From: Spirogloea muscicola | Taxonomy: Eukaryota > Streptophyta > Zygnematophyceae > Spirogloeales > Spirogloeaceae | DNA: 18,901 nucleotides | Direction: 5' to 3' | Assembly: GCA_009602725.1 (NCBI GenBank) | Contig: WELB01000116.1 | Coordinates: 115,467 to 134,367 of the forward strand | Part shown: positions 10,620 to 18,901 of the stretch, piece by piece | Layout: each line of letters opens with the position of its first letter | Position numbering within the stretch: position 1 is the stretch's first letter | Translations under genes and position numbers: made by a program | Notes under the pieces: model-generated | What the model saw: the letters and a program-made list of their open reading frames with translations, nothing else | Database searches by the model: none | What the model was told of the DNA's origin: nothing

Positions 10620-12052
10620 TCCCGCCGCTAATGGTGCGCTGGGAGGGGGGGGGGTGGCCTGGGGGGGCCTTTCAGAAAAAGGCGGGCCCCGCAGCCCGGC
10701 CCCTCCCTCCGGGCCAGCCCGTGCGGTGCCGCCCGCCGGCCACGTGGCAGCGCGCTGGGCCGCGTGGGCCCAGGCGGGGTGGGGCAAATTAAGGGCGTGC
10801 CGCCCGCGCCCCTGCTGTGGGCTCCTGGATGCAGCGGAGCCAGGGGGCGGACCGCCACCTGGCCGCCCTCGCGGGGGGGGGCCCTTCCCGGGCTGTCCGG
10901 GCGGTGGGCCCGTACCTCCCCCCCGCGGCGGCCTGCCGCGCGCGCTCCAGCCGCGGCCCTGCATTCGTGGGCGCCGCCGGGCGGGGGCGAGGGAGGAGCG
11001 CGAGAGAAAGTGGTATGCGTTCTTTTTTGGGCTTGCTGATCACAGCCATCGCTCTCTATTGGAAGGCTATTCCTCTTCAAGAAGGGGGAGAAGCAAAAGA
11101 GGGAGAGGGAAGACGAAGGCGGCGACGGCTGTTATAAGCGAGCCCGAAAGGTCCGAAGGGCCAAAATGCGGGGGAGAATGAACAAAGGACAGAGAGAGAG
11201 GGAAAGAGGGAGATGGGAAAGGGGGGGCGGGGCTGCAGGGGGCGCCGGCCCCCGTTGCGGGGTGCGTACGAGCTGGGGCCCCCAAACCGGGCCCCGGCAG
11301 GAGGCCCTCGAAGCACGGAAGGCGAGGGGGCGTGCGGGAGAGGGTGGGCTGAGGTGGGCCCAGCAGGCAAGGGGGGTGCCACGGAGCATGAAGCTGCCAT
11401 CCCACTGGCCGCAAGGAAGTGGCGTGCCTCACGCGAGGGAGGCGGCGGCCGCCCTCGCCTTTCGGGCCCTGCTCATCACGAGCGGGGCGGGGGGGCCTTC
11501 CAGGAGACGAGCTGTCTTACATGCCGGAGAGACGTCTGTGGCGAGCGCCACGACGAGAAGCGGCTGAGACACGGTGGTCTTTGGCTGACACCCAAATGCC
11601 GGCGCCAGCCAGCGGCAGTCGGCCCGGCGGCCCTCAGGTTGGCGGGCGAGGTCAGCCATGGCCTCGGTCGTCAGGGGGTGAACCGCACAGCCGCTTCGGG
11701 CACGTGATCGGCTCTGATCGCAAACACGAGGTTGCCATGGGGCACGCAGCGAAGGCGGAGCAGCTACAGGAGGCGAAGCAGCGCGCGGGCGGGCGGAAGT
11801 AGCTTCCTCCGCAGGTGCAGCGGGCGGGTGAAGAGAAGCGTGAACCCGACAAGGGCACGGCAGTCTCGTAGAGAGAAGAAGACGCTCTTGCCAAGGGGGC
11901 GATGGCTGTGACTCCGGCAGGGAGGCCCGCGGACCCTCGCCACAGGCGGAGGCTGCCGCATTGTGTGCTTCCAATTCCGGGGCGGATTGGAGAGCCTGAT
12001 TGGGATCAGGCTCTGCAAGAAAGAAAGTGCTCGCCCATAGAGAAGAGGAGCT
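10620..12052. other. Low-complexity GC-rich region upstream of the bHLH gene
   Basis: The sequence has long G or C runs (for example 10644-10653, 10871-10880 and 10918-10925) and purine-rich tracts (11080-11225). ORFs here are open only because of composition; the longest, plus 10267-11181, runs through the N gap. It should contain the 5' UTR and promoter of the bHLH gene. No coding sequence is supported. Confidence 0.5.
11020..11068. repeat. Degenerate dispersed-repeat arm
   Basis: The plus strand reads ttcttttttgggcttgctga, then tcacagccatcgctctctat. The second part matches the inverted-repeat arm at 12075-12096 (aatcacagccatcgccctct) and the first matches the attcttttgggctggcc part of the family. 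No partner arm is obvious nearby. Confidence 0.6.
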
Positions 12053-12313
12053 CATTCTTTCTCCTGGGCTGGCCAATCACAGCCATCGCCCTCTACTTCT
12101 CTTTGTGATCAGAAAGAAACTCTTCCAGTAGAGGGCGATGGCTGTGATTCTCTGTGATTTTCTCTGTGAAAGAAGAAAGACTCTTCCAGTAGAGGAAGCA
12201 AGCGCGGCCAGATGAACTGGTGGCTGGGAGAGGCCAGCCCAAAGGAATGGACAAGGTCCGGAGGAACCGGACAGCAGCAAGCGGACTCTCAGTAACCTCT
12301 AGTCAGTAGATGC
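12053..12313. mobile_element. MITE-like element with inverted arms, member of the dispersed repeat family
   Basis: The left arm at 12053-12096 (cattctttctcctgggctgg, then aatcacagccatcgccctct) faces the opposite-orientation arm at 12202-12259 (ggctgggagaggccagccc, then ggaatggacaaggtc). Within it lies a perfect 22-bp inverted repeat (12075-12096 with 12128-12149). The right side continues with gactctcagtaacctct and cagtagatgc to 12313, a tail also present at 13341-13470 and, inverted, at 18557-18660. It has no coding capacity, so it would need a partner element to move. Confidence 0.6.
12075..12149. repeat. Perfect 22-bp inverted repeat with 31-nt spacer
   Basis: Positions 12075-12096 (aatcacagccatcgccctct plus ac) and 12128-12149 are exact reverse complements. 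A related third copy, gtagagggcggtggctgtca, follows at 12314-12333, and a diverged one lies at 14973-14990. Confidence 0.9.
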
Positions 12314-12382
12314 AGTAGAGGGCGGTGGCTGTCATTCTTTGTGATTCTCTGTGGAAGGCCATTTGAGGGGCGCCGCATGGAC

Positions 12383-12702
12383 CAGAACGACGTCCGGGAC
12401 TGGCCACATGAGGCCCCCCGCGCCGTGACGTCAGGTTCACTAACCCCCCATTGGGCTGCCTGCGCCGCCACGTAGCACTTATGGGCCCCGCCGCGGCCGC
12501 CGCGGCCGGAGCCCTGGCCTTACTCAACGTCCAGACACGTGATGGCGGGTGCCGCACGCGGAAGAGGACACGGCGGCACCGTCCCGCCGAGTGCCACGTG
12601 GCGCGTGCCGACGTCGGAGCATGGGCCCAGCGTGGGGCCTGCTGCGGCGGAAAGTCGCACGTGACCGCGCACGTCCCGCCCGGCCGTAGTGGAGCCGTAC
12701 GT
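12383..12702. promoter_or_regulatory. Cluster of ACGT-core sites (three G-boxes and one CRE palindrome)
   Basis: Ten ACGT cores lie within about 320 bp. Three are full G-boxes, CACGTG, at 12536-12541, 12595-12600 and 12658-12663. One is the palindrome TGACGTCA at 12426-12433. Such sites bind bZIP and canonical bHLH factors in plants and algae. No gene start is recognised next to the cluster; the bHLH gene begins about 2 kb away on the minus strand. High local GC raises the chance expectation, but not obviously to this level. Confidence 0.45.
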
Positions 12703-13043
12703 AGCCGGCCCTCAGTCCTCCCCCCGGCCGCCTGGAAGCGCCCCCTGGTCTGCTGAAGGGGCCTGAGGTGCGACAGCATGTCGGGCCCTGCTCATTTGCG
12801 ACGCGGGACGCGTGTCCGCGCCCGCCGTCGTCGCTCTGCCCCGGGGGGGTTGACCTTCCAGAAGACCAACGTCAGGAAGACCAAGATACGAAGCCGTACT
12901 CAGCCTGATCTGGATCTCGTCCTCGATCCCGGTCCACGCGCCACTGGTTCAACGAGACGGGCGTCGGAAACGGCGGCAGAACGGCGCAAAAAGAAGGGCC
13001 GCCGTTCCACAGCCTGAGGCAAACTCTCTGTTTGGCCCCTTTG

Positions 13044-13330
13044 AACCTTGTCAATTCTTTTCGGGCTGGCTTCTCACAGCCCTTGCCCCCATTGGGAGAG
13101 CCACTTCTTCTTCGCCCAGGAGCAACGACTACGACTTGGCCATCGTTGGACATTAGACCTTAGACCTAATGTCCACCGATGGCCAAGATGGGACGCGCGC
13201 GGTGCGCATGAAACGGATGGGCGGCCAATTCAAGCCCATACAATGTTCTTGCAAAAGCTAGTGAGAAAAGCGCGGCCAGATTGACTGGTGGCTGGGAGAG
13301 GCCAGCCCAAAGGAATGGACAAGGTCTGAA
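13044..13330. mobile_element. MITE-like element with ~40-bp terminal inverted repeats
   Basis: The left end at 13044-13085 (gaaccttgtcaattctttt, then cgggctggcttctcacagcc) is an imperfect reverse complement of the right end at about 13290-13330 (ggctgggagaggccagccc, then aaggaatggacaaggtctga). The 287-bp interval has no coding frame of note and encloses the near-perfect hairpin at 13135-13187. A second right-end copy follows at once at 13341-13470. Confidence 0.6.
13135..13187. repeat. 22-bp hairpin with one mismatch
   Basis: The arm cttggccatcgttggacatt plus ag (13135-13156) pairs with 13166-13187, with a single mismatch and a 9-nt loop. The centre holds the direct repeat ttagacc twice. It lies in the middle of the inverted-repeat element 13044-13330. 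Confidence 0.85.
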
Positions 13331-13340
13331 TTTAAAAAAA

Positions 13341-13470
13341 GCGCGGCCAGATTGACTGGTTGGCTGGGAGAGGCCAGCCCACAGGAATGGACAAGGTCGG
13401 AAGGAGCCGGAGTGCTAAGTACTAAGACTGCAGCAAAAGGGACTCTCAGTAACCTCTGGTCAGTAGATGC
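13341..13470 (+). repeat. Dispersed repeat copy with the most complete right part
   Basis: It starts gcgcggccagattgactggt, continues with the ggctgggagaggccagccc hairpin and ggaatggacaaggtc, then ggagccggagtgctaag, gactctcagtaacctct and cagtagatgc. It matches 12202-12313 and the reverse complement of 18557-18660 in the same block order. It follows the right end of the previous copy after about 10 bp. Confidence 0.8.
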
Positions 13471-14228
13471 AAGTCGGAATTGCTAGCAGGCGGATAGACG
13501 TCGCCCTGACGGAAGCCGGAGGCCGCCGCCAAAGCGCGGCTTGCGCGCAGGTGAACCGCGAAGGCAAGGGACCAAAGCTAGTGCAATGAGTGGGGCTACA
13601 TGAAATGAAGCCCTATGCTAAGGTCGCTAAGGTAGAGTGAAGGGCACAGGCTGCGGAAGAGAGAGATGGGAGGCGGAAGGCAAGCCCAAAAAAGCCGACA
13701 ACGTCGGACCCACCTGGTTGCACGATTTGCGCTTTTCAGCAGGAACGCCTTTCATTCTTTTTTTCGACCTTGTCCATCGGAGAGGCACCTGTACTTCCCA
13801 CGAAAACCATGGAGGCAGGCGCTGCAGACGACTGATCACTTTCCAAAAGGAAGGCGGCAGCTGTGGGGCGCCAGCCCAAAGTCGACGGACAAGGTCAAGG
13901 GGGAAGCCGTAACATGAAAGCACAGACTCCTCATCACCAGAAAGAGCCAGGACATGAGTGTGCAGGGCTGGCAGTGCAGCAGCACCTGCCTGGTGCTGCA
14001 AGCATATGCATGGTTACTCACCTGTACAGAGAGCAAGCGCGGCCAGATTCATTGTACTTGGTCTGATGATGACCGAAGGACGCCAGTTAGCAGCATCTAC
14101 AAGCAAATGCTTGACCCACGGGTCAAATTTTCAAACTAAAAGGATAAACAAGCTTGTGTTACCAGGCCCAATGCATTTCTCTCTTCACAAGGTATTCTTG
14201 GAGGAACATACTCATTAGGGGTCAGGTA
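13471..14228. other. Repeat-rich spacer, no gene seen
   Basis: A further family fragment pair is present: gaccttgtcc near 13766 and, inverted, ccagcccaaagtcgacgga with ggacaaggtc at about 13870-13896. A gcgcggccagatt remnant is near 14039. A short duplication gctaaggtcgctaaggtag lies at 13617-13635. ORFs crossing these repeats are not credible genes. Confidence 0.45.
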
Positions 14229-14435
14229 TCAGCACTGTGATGGATAACATTCCTGGCATAGGACAGCTTCAGACTTCAGATCAAGCAATTTCTGAATCAC
14301 AATCTGCTGATCTCTAGCTGTTCGGCATCGGGTGCAGATTACAACCCAGTCACTTAACAGTAAAGTTGCTATCTTACAACTCCGCCCGTCAATCTGGTCG
14401 ATAGTTTCTGATGTCAACTTCGAAGTGGCTCATTC
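14229..14435 (-). CDS. Possible exon or fragment with a CxxC...CxxC pair
   Basis: A minus-strand frame encodes LLLSDWVVICTRCRTA, then about 20 residues including IVIQKLLDLKSEAVL, then CQEC and a stop. Two CxxC pairs 24 residues apart resemble a zinc ribbon. There is no ATG; the frame is closed by a stop just upstream near 14438. It may be a terminal exon or a decayed transposon fragment. I do not recognise the family. Confidence 0.2.
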
Positions 14436-14944
14436 AACAACAACTTGGCATTCCATTATGTTCCGAATGGTAGGAGCAGGCGCCTGCTACCGGCACTGCC
14501 TCTCGCCTCACGGCTCCATCCCGGAGTACTCACCATCAATGCTCGTTCCCATGACCTGCTGGTGTGCTTAGCCACGGTCCGACCCCAGCATTGCGATTGC
14601 CCAAGCTGAAAGCTGTCCAACTACCTTGCAAACCCCTGAAACCTTTCCTTAGTATGCTGGAAGTGTGTAGTGCTTGCTATGAATTATACCTGCTGCACCT
14701 GGCTTAAATGCTGCCGGGTCACTTGCCCAGGTATTCCCAGTGCGGCTGTCTGTCTCCTTCCAACGCTCCCTGGCTCAGGCAGTGCACTTGCGGGCAGGCC
14801 GCGCTAAGGCTGCTGCTTCTGGGTCTTGTCGGGGTACCTCTTTTCCAGCTGCAAGTTACTCCAACTTGCGGCTGCTAATTCGGGGTTACTAAGCTCCCCT
14901 CTGCTGTAGTCTCGTGCATAGCTGTGGTTAGGCGTTTCGGCTCT

Positions 14945-14990
14945 TTGGACTTTGTCCACTCGTCTTGGGTTGGCCATTCACAACCACTGC
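14945..14990 (-). repeat. Degenerate dispersed-repeat arm
   Basis: The plus strand reads tggactttgtccactcgtct, then tgggttggccattcacaacc. It follows the same block order as 13044-13085 and 12053-12096 and is strongly diverged. Confidence 0.55.
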
Positions 14991-15070
14991 CTTTTAAGGA
15001 AAGAATTGTTGAGTTTCTCCCCCTGGGCTAGAATGCAGAATGTAGCACTCAAGTCAGTGGTACTGAGCAC

Positions 15071-15110
15071 CCGACCAATTTCTTTAGCTGCCGACCAATT
15101 TCTTTAGCTG
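15071..15110 (+). repeat. Perfect 20-bp tandem duplication
   Basis: The unit ccgaccaatttctttagctg occurs twice head to tail with no differences. Perfect identity suggests a recent duplication or an assembly artefact. Confidence 0.95.
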
Positions 15111-15962
15111 GCGTCCTAATTGTACCGTAACTTCCTGTCATCCACATTCTGTCAAAATGATTGTGAGGATCCACACGTCAGGCAGGCCTTGGGGTGACGT
15201 GGGGCCCCTGGCTAGTCAGTCGAGTCCTCAGCAGCATAACACTATTCTGACGCGAATTATTGCTCCGAATCATGCAGACCTCTCTGCCCAACCAAACCCC
15301 TAGGCAGCACCCACGCGTTTAGTTGCTGGGTCAATCTCTTAAAGTTTGCGTACTGCGTGAGTCACTTGACAGCAAGTTCTCGGTCCACCAGTACAGATTC
15401 AGAGATATTGATAGAAGTTACACATGAAAATCTTAAATGAAAATCATGTGCCTGCTAAAAGATTTCTCACTCGTACTATCATGAGCTCTCACTCTCCTAT
15501 TACTATGCTCTGCGAGCACCTCTCACTTCATTACATTAGTTCACACTGCCCCGGCACCAGACGAACTTACATATCCCGTTTCCCTTCAATAGAGAGCTCA
15601 CACTACTAAATCGACAATTTCTTTTGACAAGATATTAAGGTCGCTGTCGTTTCGCATAGATCCATTGCTACAACTAGACATCTTGGATGGTCAGACATAA
15701 AGGTCTCAGGGGGTTCAAAGCGAGATATTGCCTGCACCTGTGGGCCTGACCGGTGCCAAGTATTACTTGTGTTGAGGAAGCCCAAGTCAACCTTCTGTGA
15801 GCACCAGGAACAGACATAGAGGTCAAGCTGCGATGAGGTACATGAGCTCATTAATGAAGGCTGACATCCATCTCATGGTGCCAAACGCAATGTAGCTGCA
15901 ATACCTTCTCCCCTTGCATGTGCTCTCTTGATGTCAGAGAAGGGAAGGAGAGCTAGTGGCTG

Positions 15963-18206
15963 TCATGGTCTTTCATCCTCTGCTTCATCATCTACCTCGT
16001 CCTCGTCCGCGTCCTCAAATTGCTCTGTGCTGATGTCAAGCTGACACGCGGAGATGTGAAAAGTGAGAGTGGATCCCACTGTGAAATGTCCAGTATGCAG
16101 AATTGGTCTGGTGCCATTCACTAGAATGACTAGGCAAAGCAGCAGGCAGCTCCTAAATCTGTTCGGACATGATGACCTGTGTTTCTCAGCTGCTCACAAA
16201 GTGCCTGATCAATGTCCATCGACTGTTACAAACAATGTTGGGCCACGAACCTCGTCAAGACCGTGACCACCATTGTGTGTCGCAGCCCCAGGAGCCAGAA
16301 CTTCGTCTGAGTTGAAGAACCATTCCCCTTCACCCTCTTGCTCTGCTCATGCCAGGGTTGACAAAGCAGATGAAGTATAGTACCAAGCTGTCCGCATGAC
16401 GTAATATATTATATCCTAATTGCAGATCCGATCTGCATGCTTGACAATTGGAGCTTACCATTTCTCAAGCTTGCTGTGGAATCAGTGCTTACCTACTACA
16501 GGGTCAGGGTTCAAGGCTGCGCACTCGCACAGAACTTGGAATATGCGGTCCACTGTGCGGCTCATAGGTGGTCAAAAGGGAGGTGAAAAGTGCACAAATT
16601 GAATCTCAGTGAACGAGAGGAGTAAAGCAGGCGCTCCCGATCCATGCAATCAGATGATGCTGGACTGCCGTAATAGTACAAGGTTCTCTGGCAGGCTCAA
16701 AGAGCACCTAGTAGCAGGAGCTCTTGTCTCACCTTGTCTGATAGAATTCTAAGCCCCTTCAAGCGTGATCTGACCAAGAACGACATTGTTGAGAACGACG
16801 TTGGCCGCATGCACTTACACGTGCTTGGATCATTGGGGACTAGCCGCATCTCCTTCACAGCTGACAGGTCTTCAACTGGTAAAGCCTCAGCTGCCATTGG
16901 GTCTCCCTCAGCTTCGTCATCCCCATTGATGCCCCCATGATCTCCATCATCATCTTCCCTGCCTTGAATCTAGAACCCCATGCATTAGGCTTGCGGGCGA
17001 CCAGCACGGTGGTAGAGGTCTCAGCGAGCAACCCTCGAGCTTGACCTTCAGCAAATACATAGAGCGCCAACAGTAAAAATATCTGATGCAAGTAGAGCCA
17101 GTGAACCCAGAGGTGTGACGGGCCAGGGTTGTTGCTTCGGCATGCTTACCTGCATGTAAATGCACGGGTGGGGGTACGCATCTGTGTCTCTGGATATTGC
17201 GTGCATTGTCAAGGAGACGAAATCAACAGCATAGCCTTCTTGCAAGTCCTCGTCATTCAGCCACACGAGCCGCCTGCAGAACGAAGCATGGACAGATGAG
17301 AGATTTGACCCATATTAGACGCACTTTCGGTTTTCAAGGAATTTGCAAAGACTGGCACACAGAGCTACTCTCAATGTGTAATGTCGAAGGGAAACAAGCC
17401 GTTGAGATCGCCTGGACTGGTCGACTTCAACGCTCAAGCCAACCTAACAATCCTGGTCGACCTCCTTAGTGCCTCTGTGGTCCTTGAAGCTGAAACATGG
17501 GAAATCCCTGGGAAGCCCCATATACCTTGTAGCCATGAGTACCTGCCTTTCGTGGGCTACTTAGACCCTGGTCCTTCTACGGGAACAGCCCTTACTGTTT
17601 CATCCCTTATCCTTACACTTGGCTCTAAATGTGAAGCATCCTTTAAAAGTCCACACTGAATCTGACTGCACCGACGGCTGTTCTAGTCGCACCTCTGCAA
17701 GGCAAGACCTCAGCGGCCGTCAGTATGGCGGACCGTTGCCGGCGACTTGTCACTGAGTCAATCGCTGCGAGCGACTGCTGATATATCTGCTCTTGGACGC
17801 TGGCTCGCTTCATTGGAGCAGCCGACGAGCTCAGGCCGGATGCCAGTCCCTTTGGCACTTGTAGGGGCAGCGGGACGGCTGCCTCGCCTGGTGGTCACGT
17901 AGAGCTTGCCGGGCCCGGAGCGCGGGCCGTCTCCCAGCACGGCCGCTACCTGCGGCTGGACGAGCGCCACCGTCTCGCCGCCATCGCCGCCGTCGCCGCC
18001 GGCGTTCAGCACCGGCAGGCCCTGCACAGAAGGGCGGCGGGCCGTCAGGCGGGCCGTCAAGCGGCGAGCTAGCTAACGAGCCGAGCGTGGCGCGGAAGCG
18101 GGGCTGGCGTCTGGAGGCCGCGCCTGGGGACCGCGCTGCGGGGCGGCGACCAGGCCGCCGCCGAGCGCCATGGCCGTCGCGACTGCACCCCCGCTGCCAG
18201 CTTCAT
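15963..18206 (-). CDS. ICLN: pICln, methylosome subunit and Sm-protein assembly chaperone
   Basis: pICln holds Sm proteins for the PRMT5 methylosome and prevents their early loading on snRNA; it acts in cytosol and nucleus. Exons: (1) candidate 18206-18189, (2) 18021-17888, (3) 17273-17150, (4) 16969-16819, (5) 16552-16493, (6) ~16342-16251, (7) 16040-15963 with the TGA. Exons 2-7 give 212 codons in frame; plant pICln is about 230 aa. Exon 2 has GLPVLNAGG and GPGKLYVTTR, which continues in exon 3 as RLVWLNDED, GYAVDFVSLTMHAISRD and AYPHPCIYMQ: the PH-like fold. Exon 4 carries an acidic loop (GREDDDGDH) and then LSAVKEMRLVPND. Exon 5 is DRIFQVLCECAALNPDPVV, exon 6 has GEWFFNSDEV, and exon 7 is an acidic tail (EQFEDADEDEVDDEAEDE). 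The intron after exon 2 needs a GC donor (ACCAG|GCGAGG). Exon 1 (atg within gccgccatga, MKLAAG) is a weak guess, shorter than the plant N-terminus. Confidence 0.93.
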
Positions 18207-18556
18207 GGCGGCCCCGCTGAGAGGCGCTACCAAGAATTGGTGATAGCGCTGATCAGGACAGGCGCTCCCGGGGGTCACCTCCACTCTGGGATTTGGCTTC
18301 TTTTCGTTGTTTCTGGTGTTTCTGACGGTGCTCATCGCGCTAAGAGTCAACACTCCCTTTCTTTATCGCTGCCACGCGCTCGGCTGCGCATCCGACCTCC
18401 GTGCAGCCCCGCCGTCGTCGTCGTGTTGCCTCATTTCTACTTTTTGGCCTCTGCCATCTTCAGCAGCAGGTGATGTGCATCTGACGGTGTGCTTGCTGTT
18501 GCACTTCGACTTGTACTCGGCCACTCAGAAGAAGTGGCACTTCCAATCACTGACGA

Positions 18557-18660
18557 CTACTGACGAGAGGTTACTGAGAGCTCGCTTACTGCTGTCTAAG
18601 TCCTTAGCACTCCAACTCCTTCAGACCTTGTCCGTTCTTTTGGGCTGGCCTCTCCCAGCG
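18557..18660 (-). repeat. Dispersed repeat copy, inverted, upstream of pICln
   Basis: The reverse complement gives ggctgg...ccagccc, ggacaaggtc, ggagttggagtgctaagga, ctctcagtaacctct and cagtag in the same order as 13341-13470. It lies in the spacer between the divergent pICln and right-edge reading frames, so it could affect either promoter. Confidence 0.8.
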
Positions 18661-18670
18661 CTAGGTCGAG

Positions 18671-18692
18671 GGCGCCGCCGCCGCCGCCGCCA
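18671..18692 (+). repeat. GCC trinucleotide tract
   Basis: About six tandem gcc units, shortly before the candidate start codon at 18744. It may lie in a 5' UTR. Confidence 0.7.
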
Positions 18693-18743
18693 CCCCTCCT
18701 AAACCCCGGGCCGCCGCCGGCATCGCTGCCGGCGGCGCCCGCC

Positions 18744-18901
18744 ATGGGGTCCGCCGCGCGCCGGCCCCCTCCCGGCCTGTCCCTCGCACCCGCCCCCGCC
18801 GCAGCTCCCGCCGTCGCCATGCCGCCCGCCGCCGCCGCCCTCGCCTCCGCCGCCCTGCTCCCCATCGGCCCAATCGCGCTTTCACGGCGCCGCCGTCGAA
18901 G
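18744..18901 (+). CDS. Possible first exon of a gene running off the right edge
   Basis: An ATG in good context (cccgccATGg) opens a frame that stays open to the last base. The 52 residues are rich in Ala, Pro, Ser and Arg with no acidic residue, for example PPAAAALASAALLPIGPIAL followed by five Arg, which resembles an organelle transit peptide. A second in-frame ATG lies 25 codons in. Extreme GC content makes open frames cheap, so this is only plausible. It is divergent from pICln. Confidence 0.3.
   Translation, partial: MGSAARRPPPGLSLAPAPAAAPAVAMPPAAAALASAALLPIGPIALSRRRRR

Larger units (their letters stand above)
14572..15962. other. 1.4 kb without a supported gene; includes the pICln 3' flank
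   Basis: It contains a degenerate repeat arm (14945-14990) and a perfect 20-bp tandem duplication (15071-15110). ORFs of 60 to 80 codons at 15424-15609 (plus) and 15606-15851 (minus) show no recognisable domain. The part below 15963 should be the pICln 3' UTR; TGTAA, the usual green-algal polyadenylation motif, occurs on the minus strand near 15570 and 15530. Confidence 0.45.

Noticed and set aside
10267-11181. Longest ORF in the window, plus strand, 304 codons
   Set aside because: It crosses the N gap, is antisense to bHLH exon 1, and is open only because the region is extremely GC-rich. The product is low-complexity Arg/Pro/Gly.
11429-12076. Minus-strand ORF of 215 codons
   Set aside because: The composition is typical of GC-rich non-coding DNA, it ends in the repeat element, and it has no recognisable domain.
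12303-12779. Overlapping ORFs on both strands
   Set aside because: They coincide with the ACGT cluster and GC-rich sequence. Neither translation looks like protein and no splice context supports them.
13270-13330. Dispersed repeat as a tRNA-derived SINE
   Set aside because: No convincing A and B box pair was found. The inverted arrangement of copies fits a MITE better.
13588-13640. Sequence resembling an rRNA or I-CeuI-type motif (ctaaggtcgctaaggtag)
   Set aside because: Only a few bases match and the surrounding sequence does not resemble 23S/25S rRNA or an intron core.
13627-14001. Minus-strand ORF of 124 codons
   Set aside because: It overlaps fragments of the dispersed repeat family and shows no domain.
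14065-14090. Hammerhead-like core (ctgatga...cgaa)
   Set aside because: The required GAAA and stem arrangement are absent.
1-18901. CRISPR arrays, operons, bacterial promoters, tRNA genes
   Set aside because: No regularly spaced repeats, no polycistronic layout and no tRNA fold were seen. Spliced genes show the window is eukaryotic.

Overview
The window reads as nuclear DNA of a green alga. The evidence is short introns of about 110 to 330 nt (one of 614 nt), GC-rich 5' ends with AT-richer introns, algal-type donors (GTGAGC, GTGCGTG, GTAAGC), a plant-type bHLH protein and a pICln whose sequence resembles the plant form. The exact lineage (perhaps a trebouxiophyte) is a guess. Almost no long uninterrupted ORF is a gene: the genes appear only when exons are joined, so exon coordinates are given in the gene entries.

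Layout. (1) 1-935, plus strand: the 3' part of an unrecognised gene. (2) 1764-2864: a segment bounded by ~65-bp imperfect inverted repeats, holding a frameshifted minus-strand relic that resembles the C-terminal zinc-knuckle and endonuclease-like part of a non-LTR retrotransposon protein. (3) ~2870-5555: no supported gene. (4) 5556-~10619, minus strand: a 13-exon gene for a bHLH transcription factor of about 800 aa, with a Gln-rich N-terminal region, a Q5-A9-R13 basic region and a plant-like C-terminal motif; every proposed splice junction keeps the reading frame. (5) ~10620-15960: a repeat-rich region with an N gap, G/C homopolymers, MITE-like inverted-repeat elements, two strong hairpins and a dense cluster of ACGT-core sites. 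(6) 15963-~18206, minus strand: pICln, the Sm-protein assembly chaperone of the methylosome, in seven exons, with an apparent GC-AG intron. (7) 18744-18901, plus strand: a possible first exon of a gene that runs off the window, divergent from pICln, with a dispersed repeat copy between the two.

The genes show no operon-like relation. The most unusual content is the dispersed repeat family (about ten copies or fragments in 19 kb), the retroelement relic between inverted repeats, the perfect hairpin inside a bHLH intron, and the GC-AG introns.
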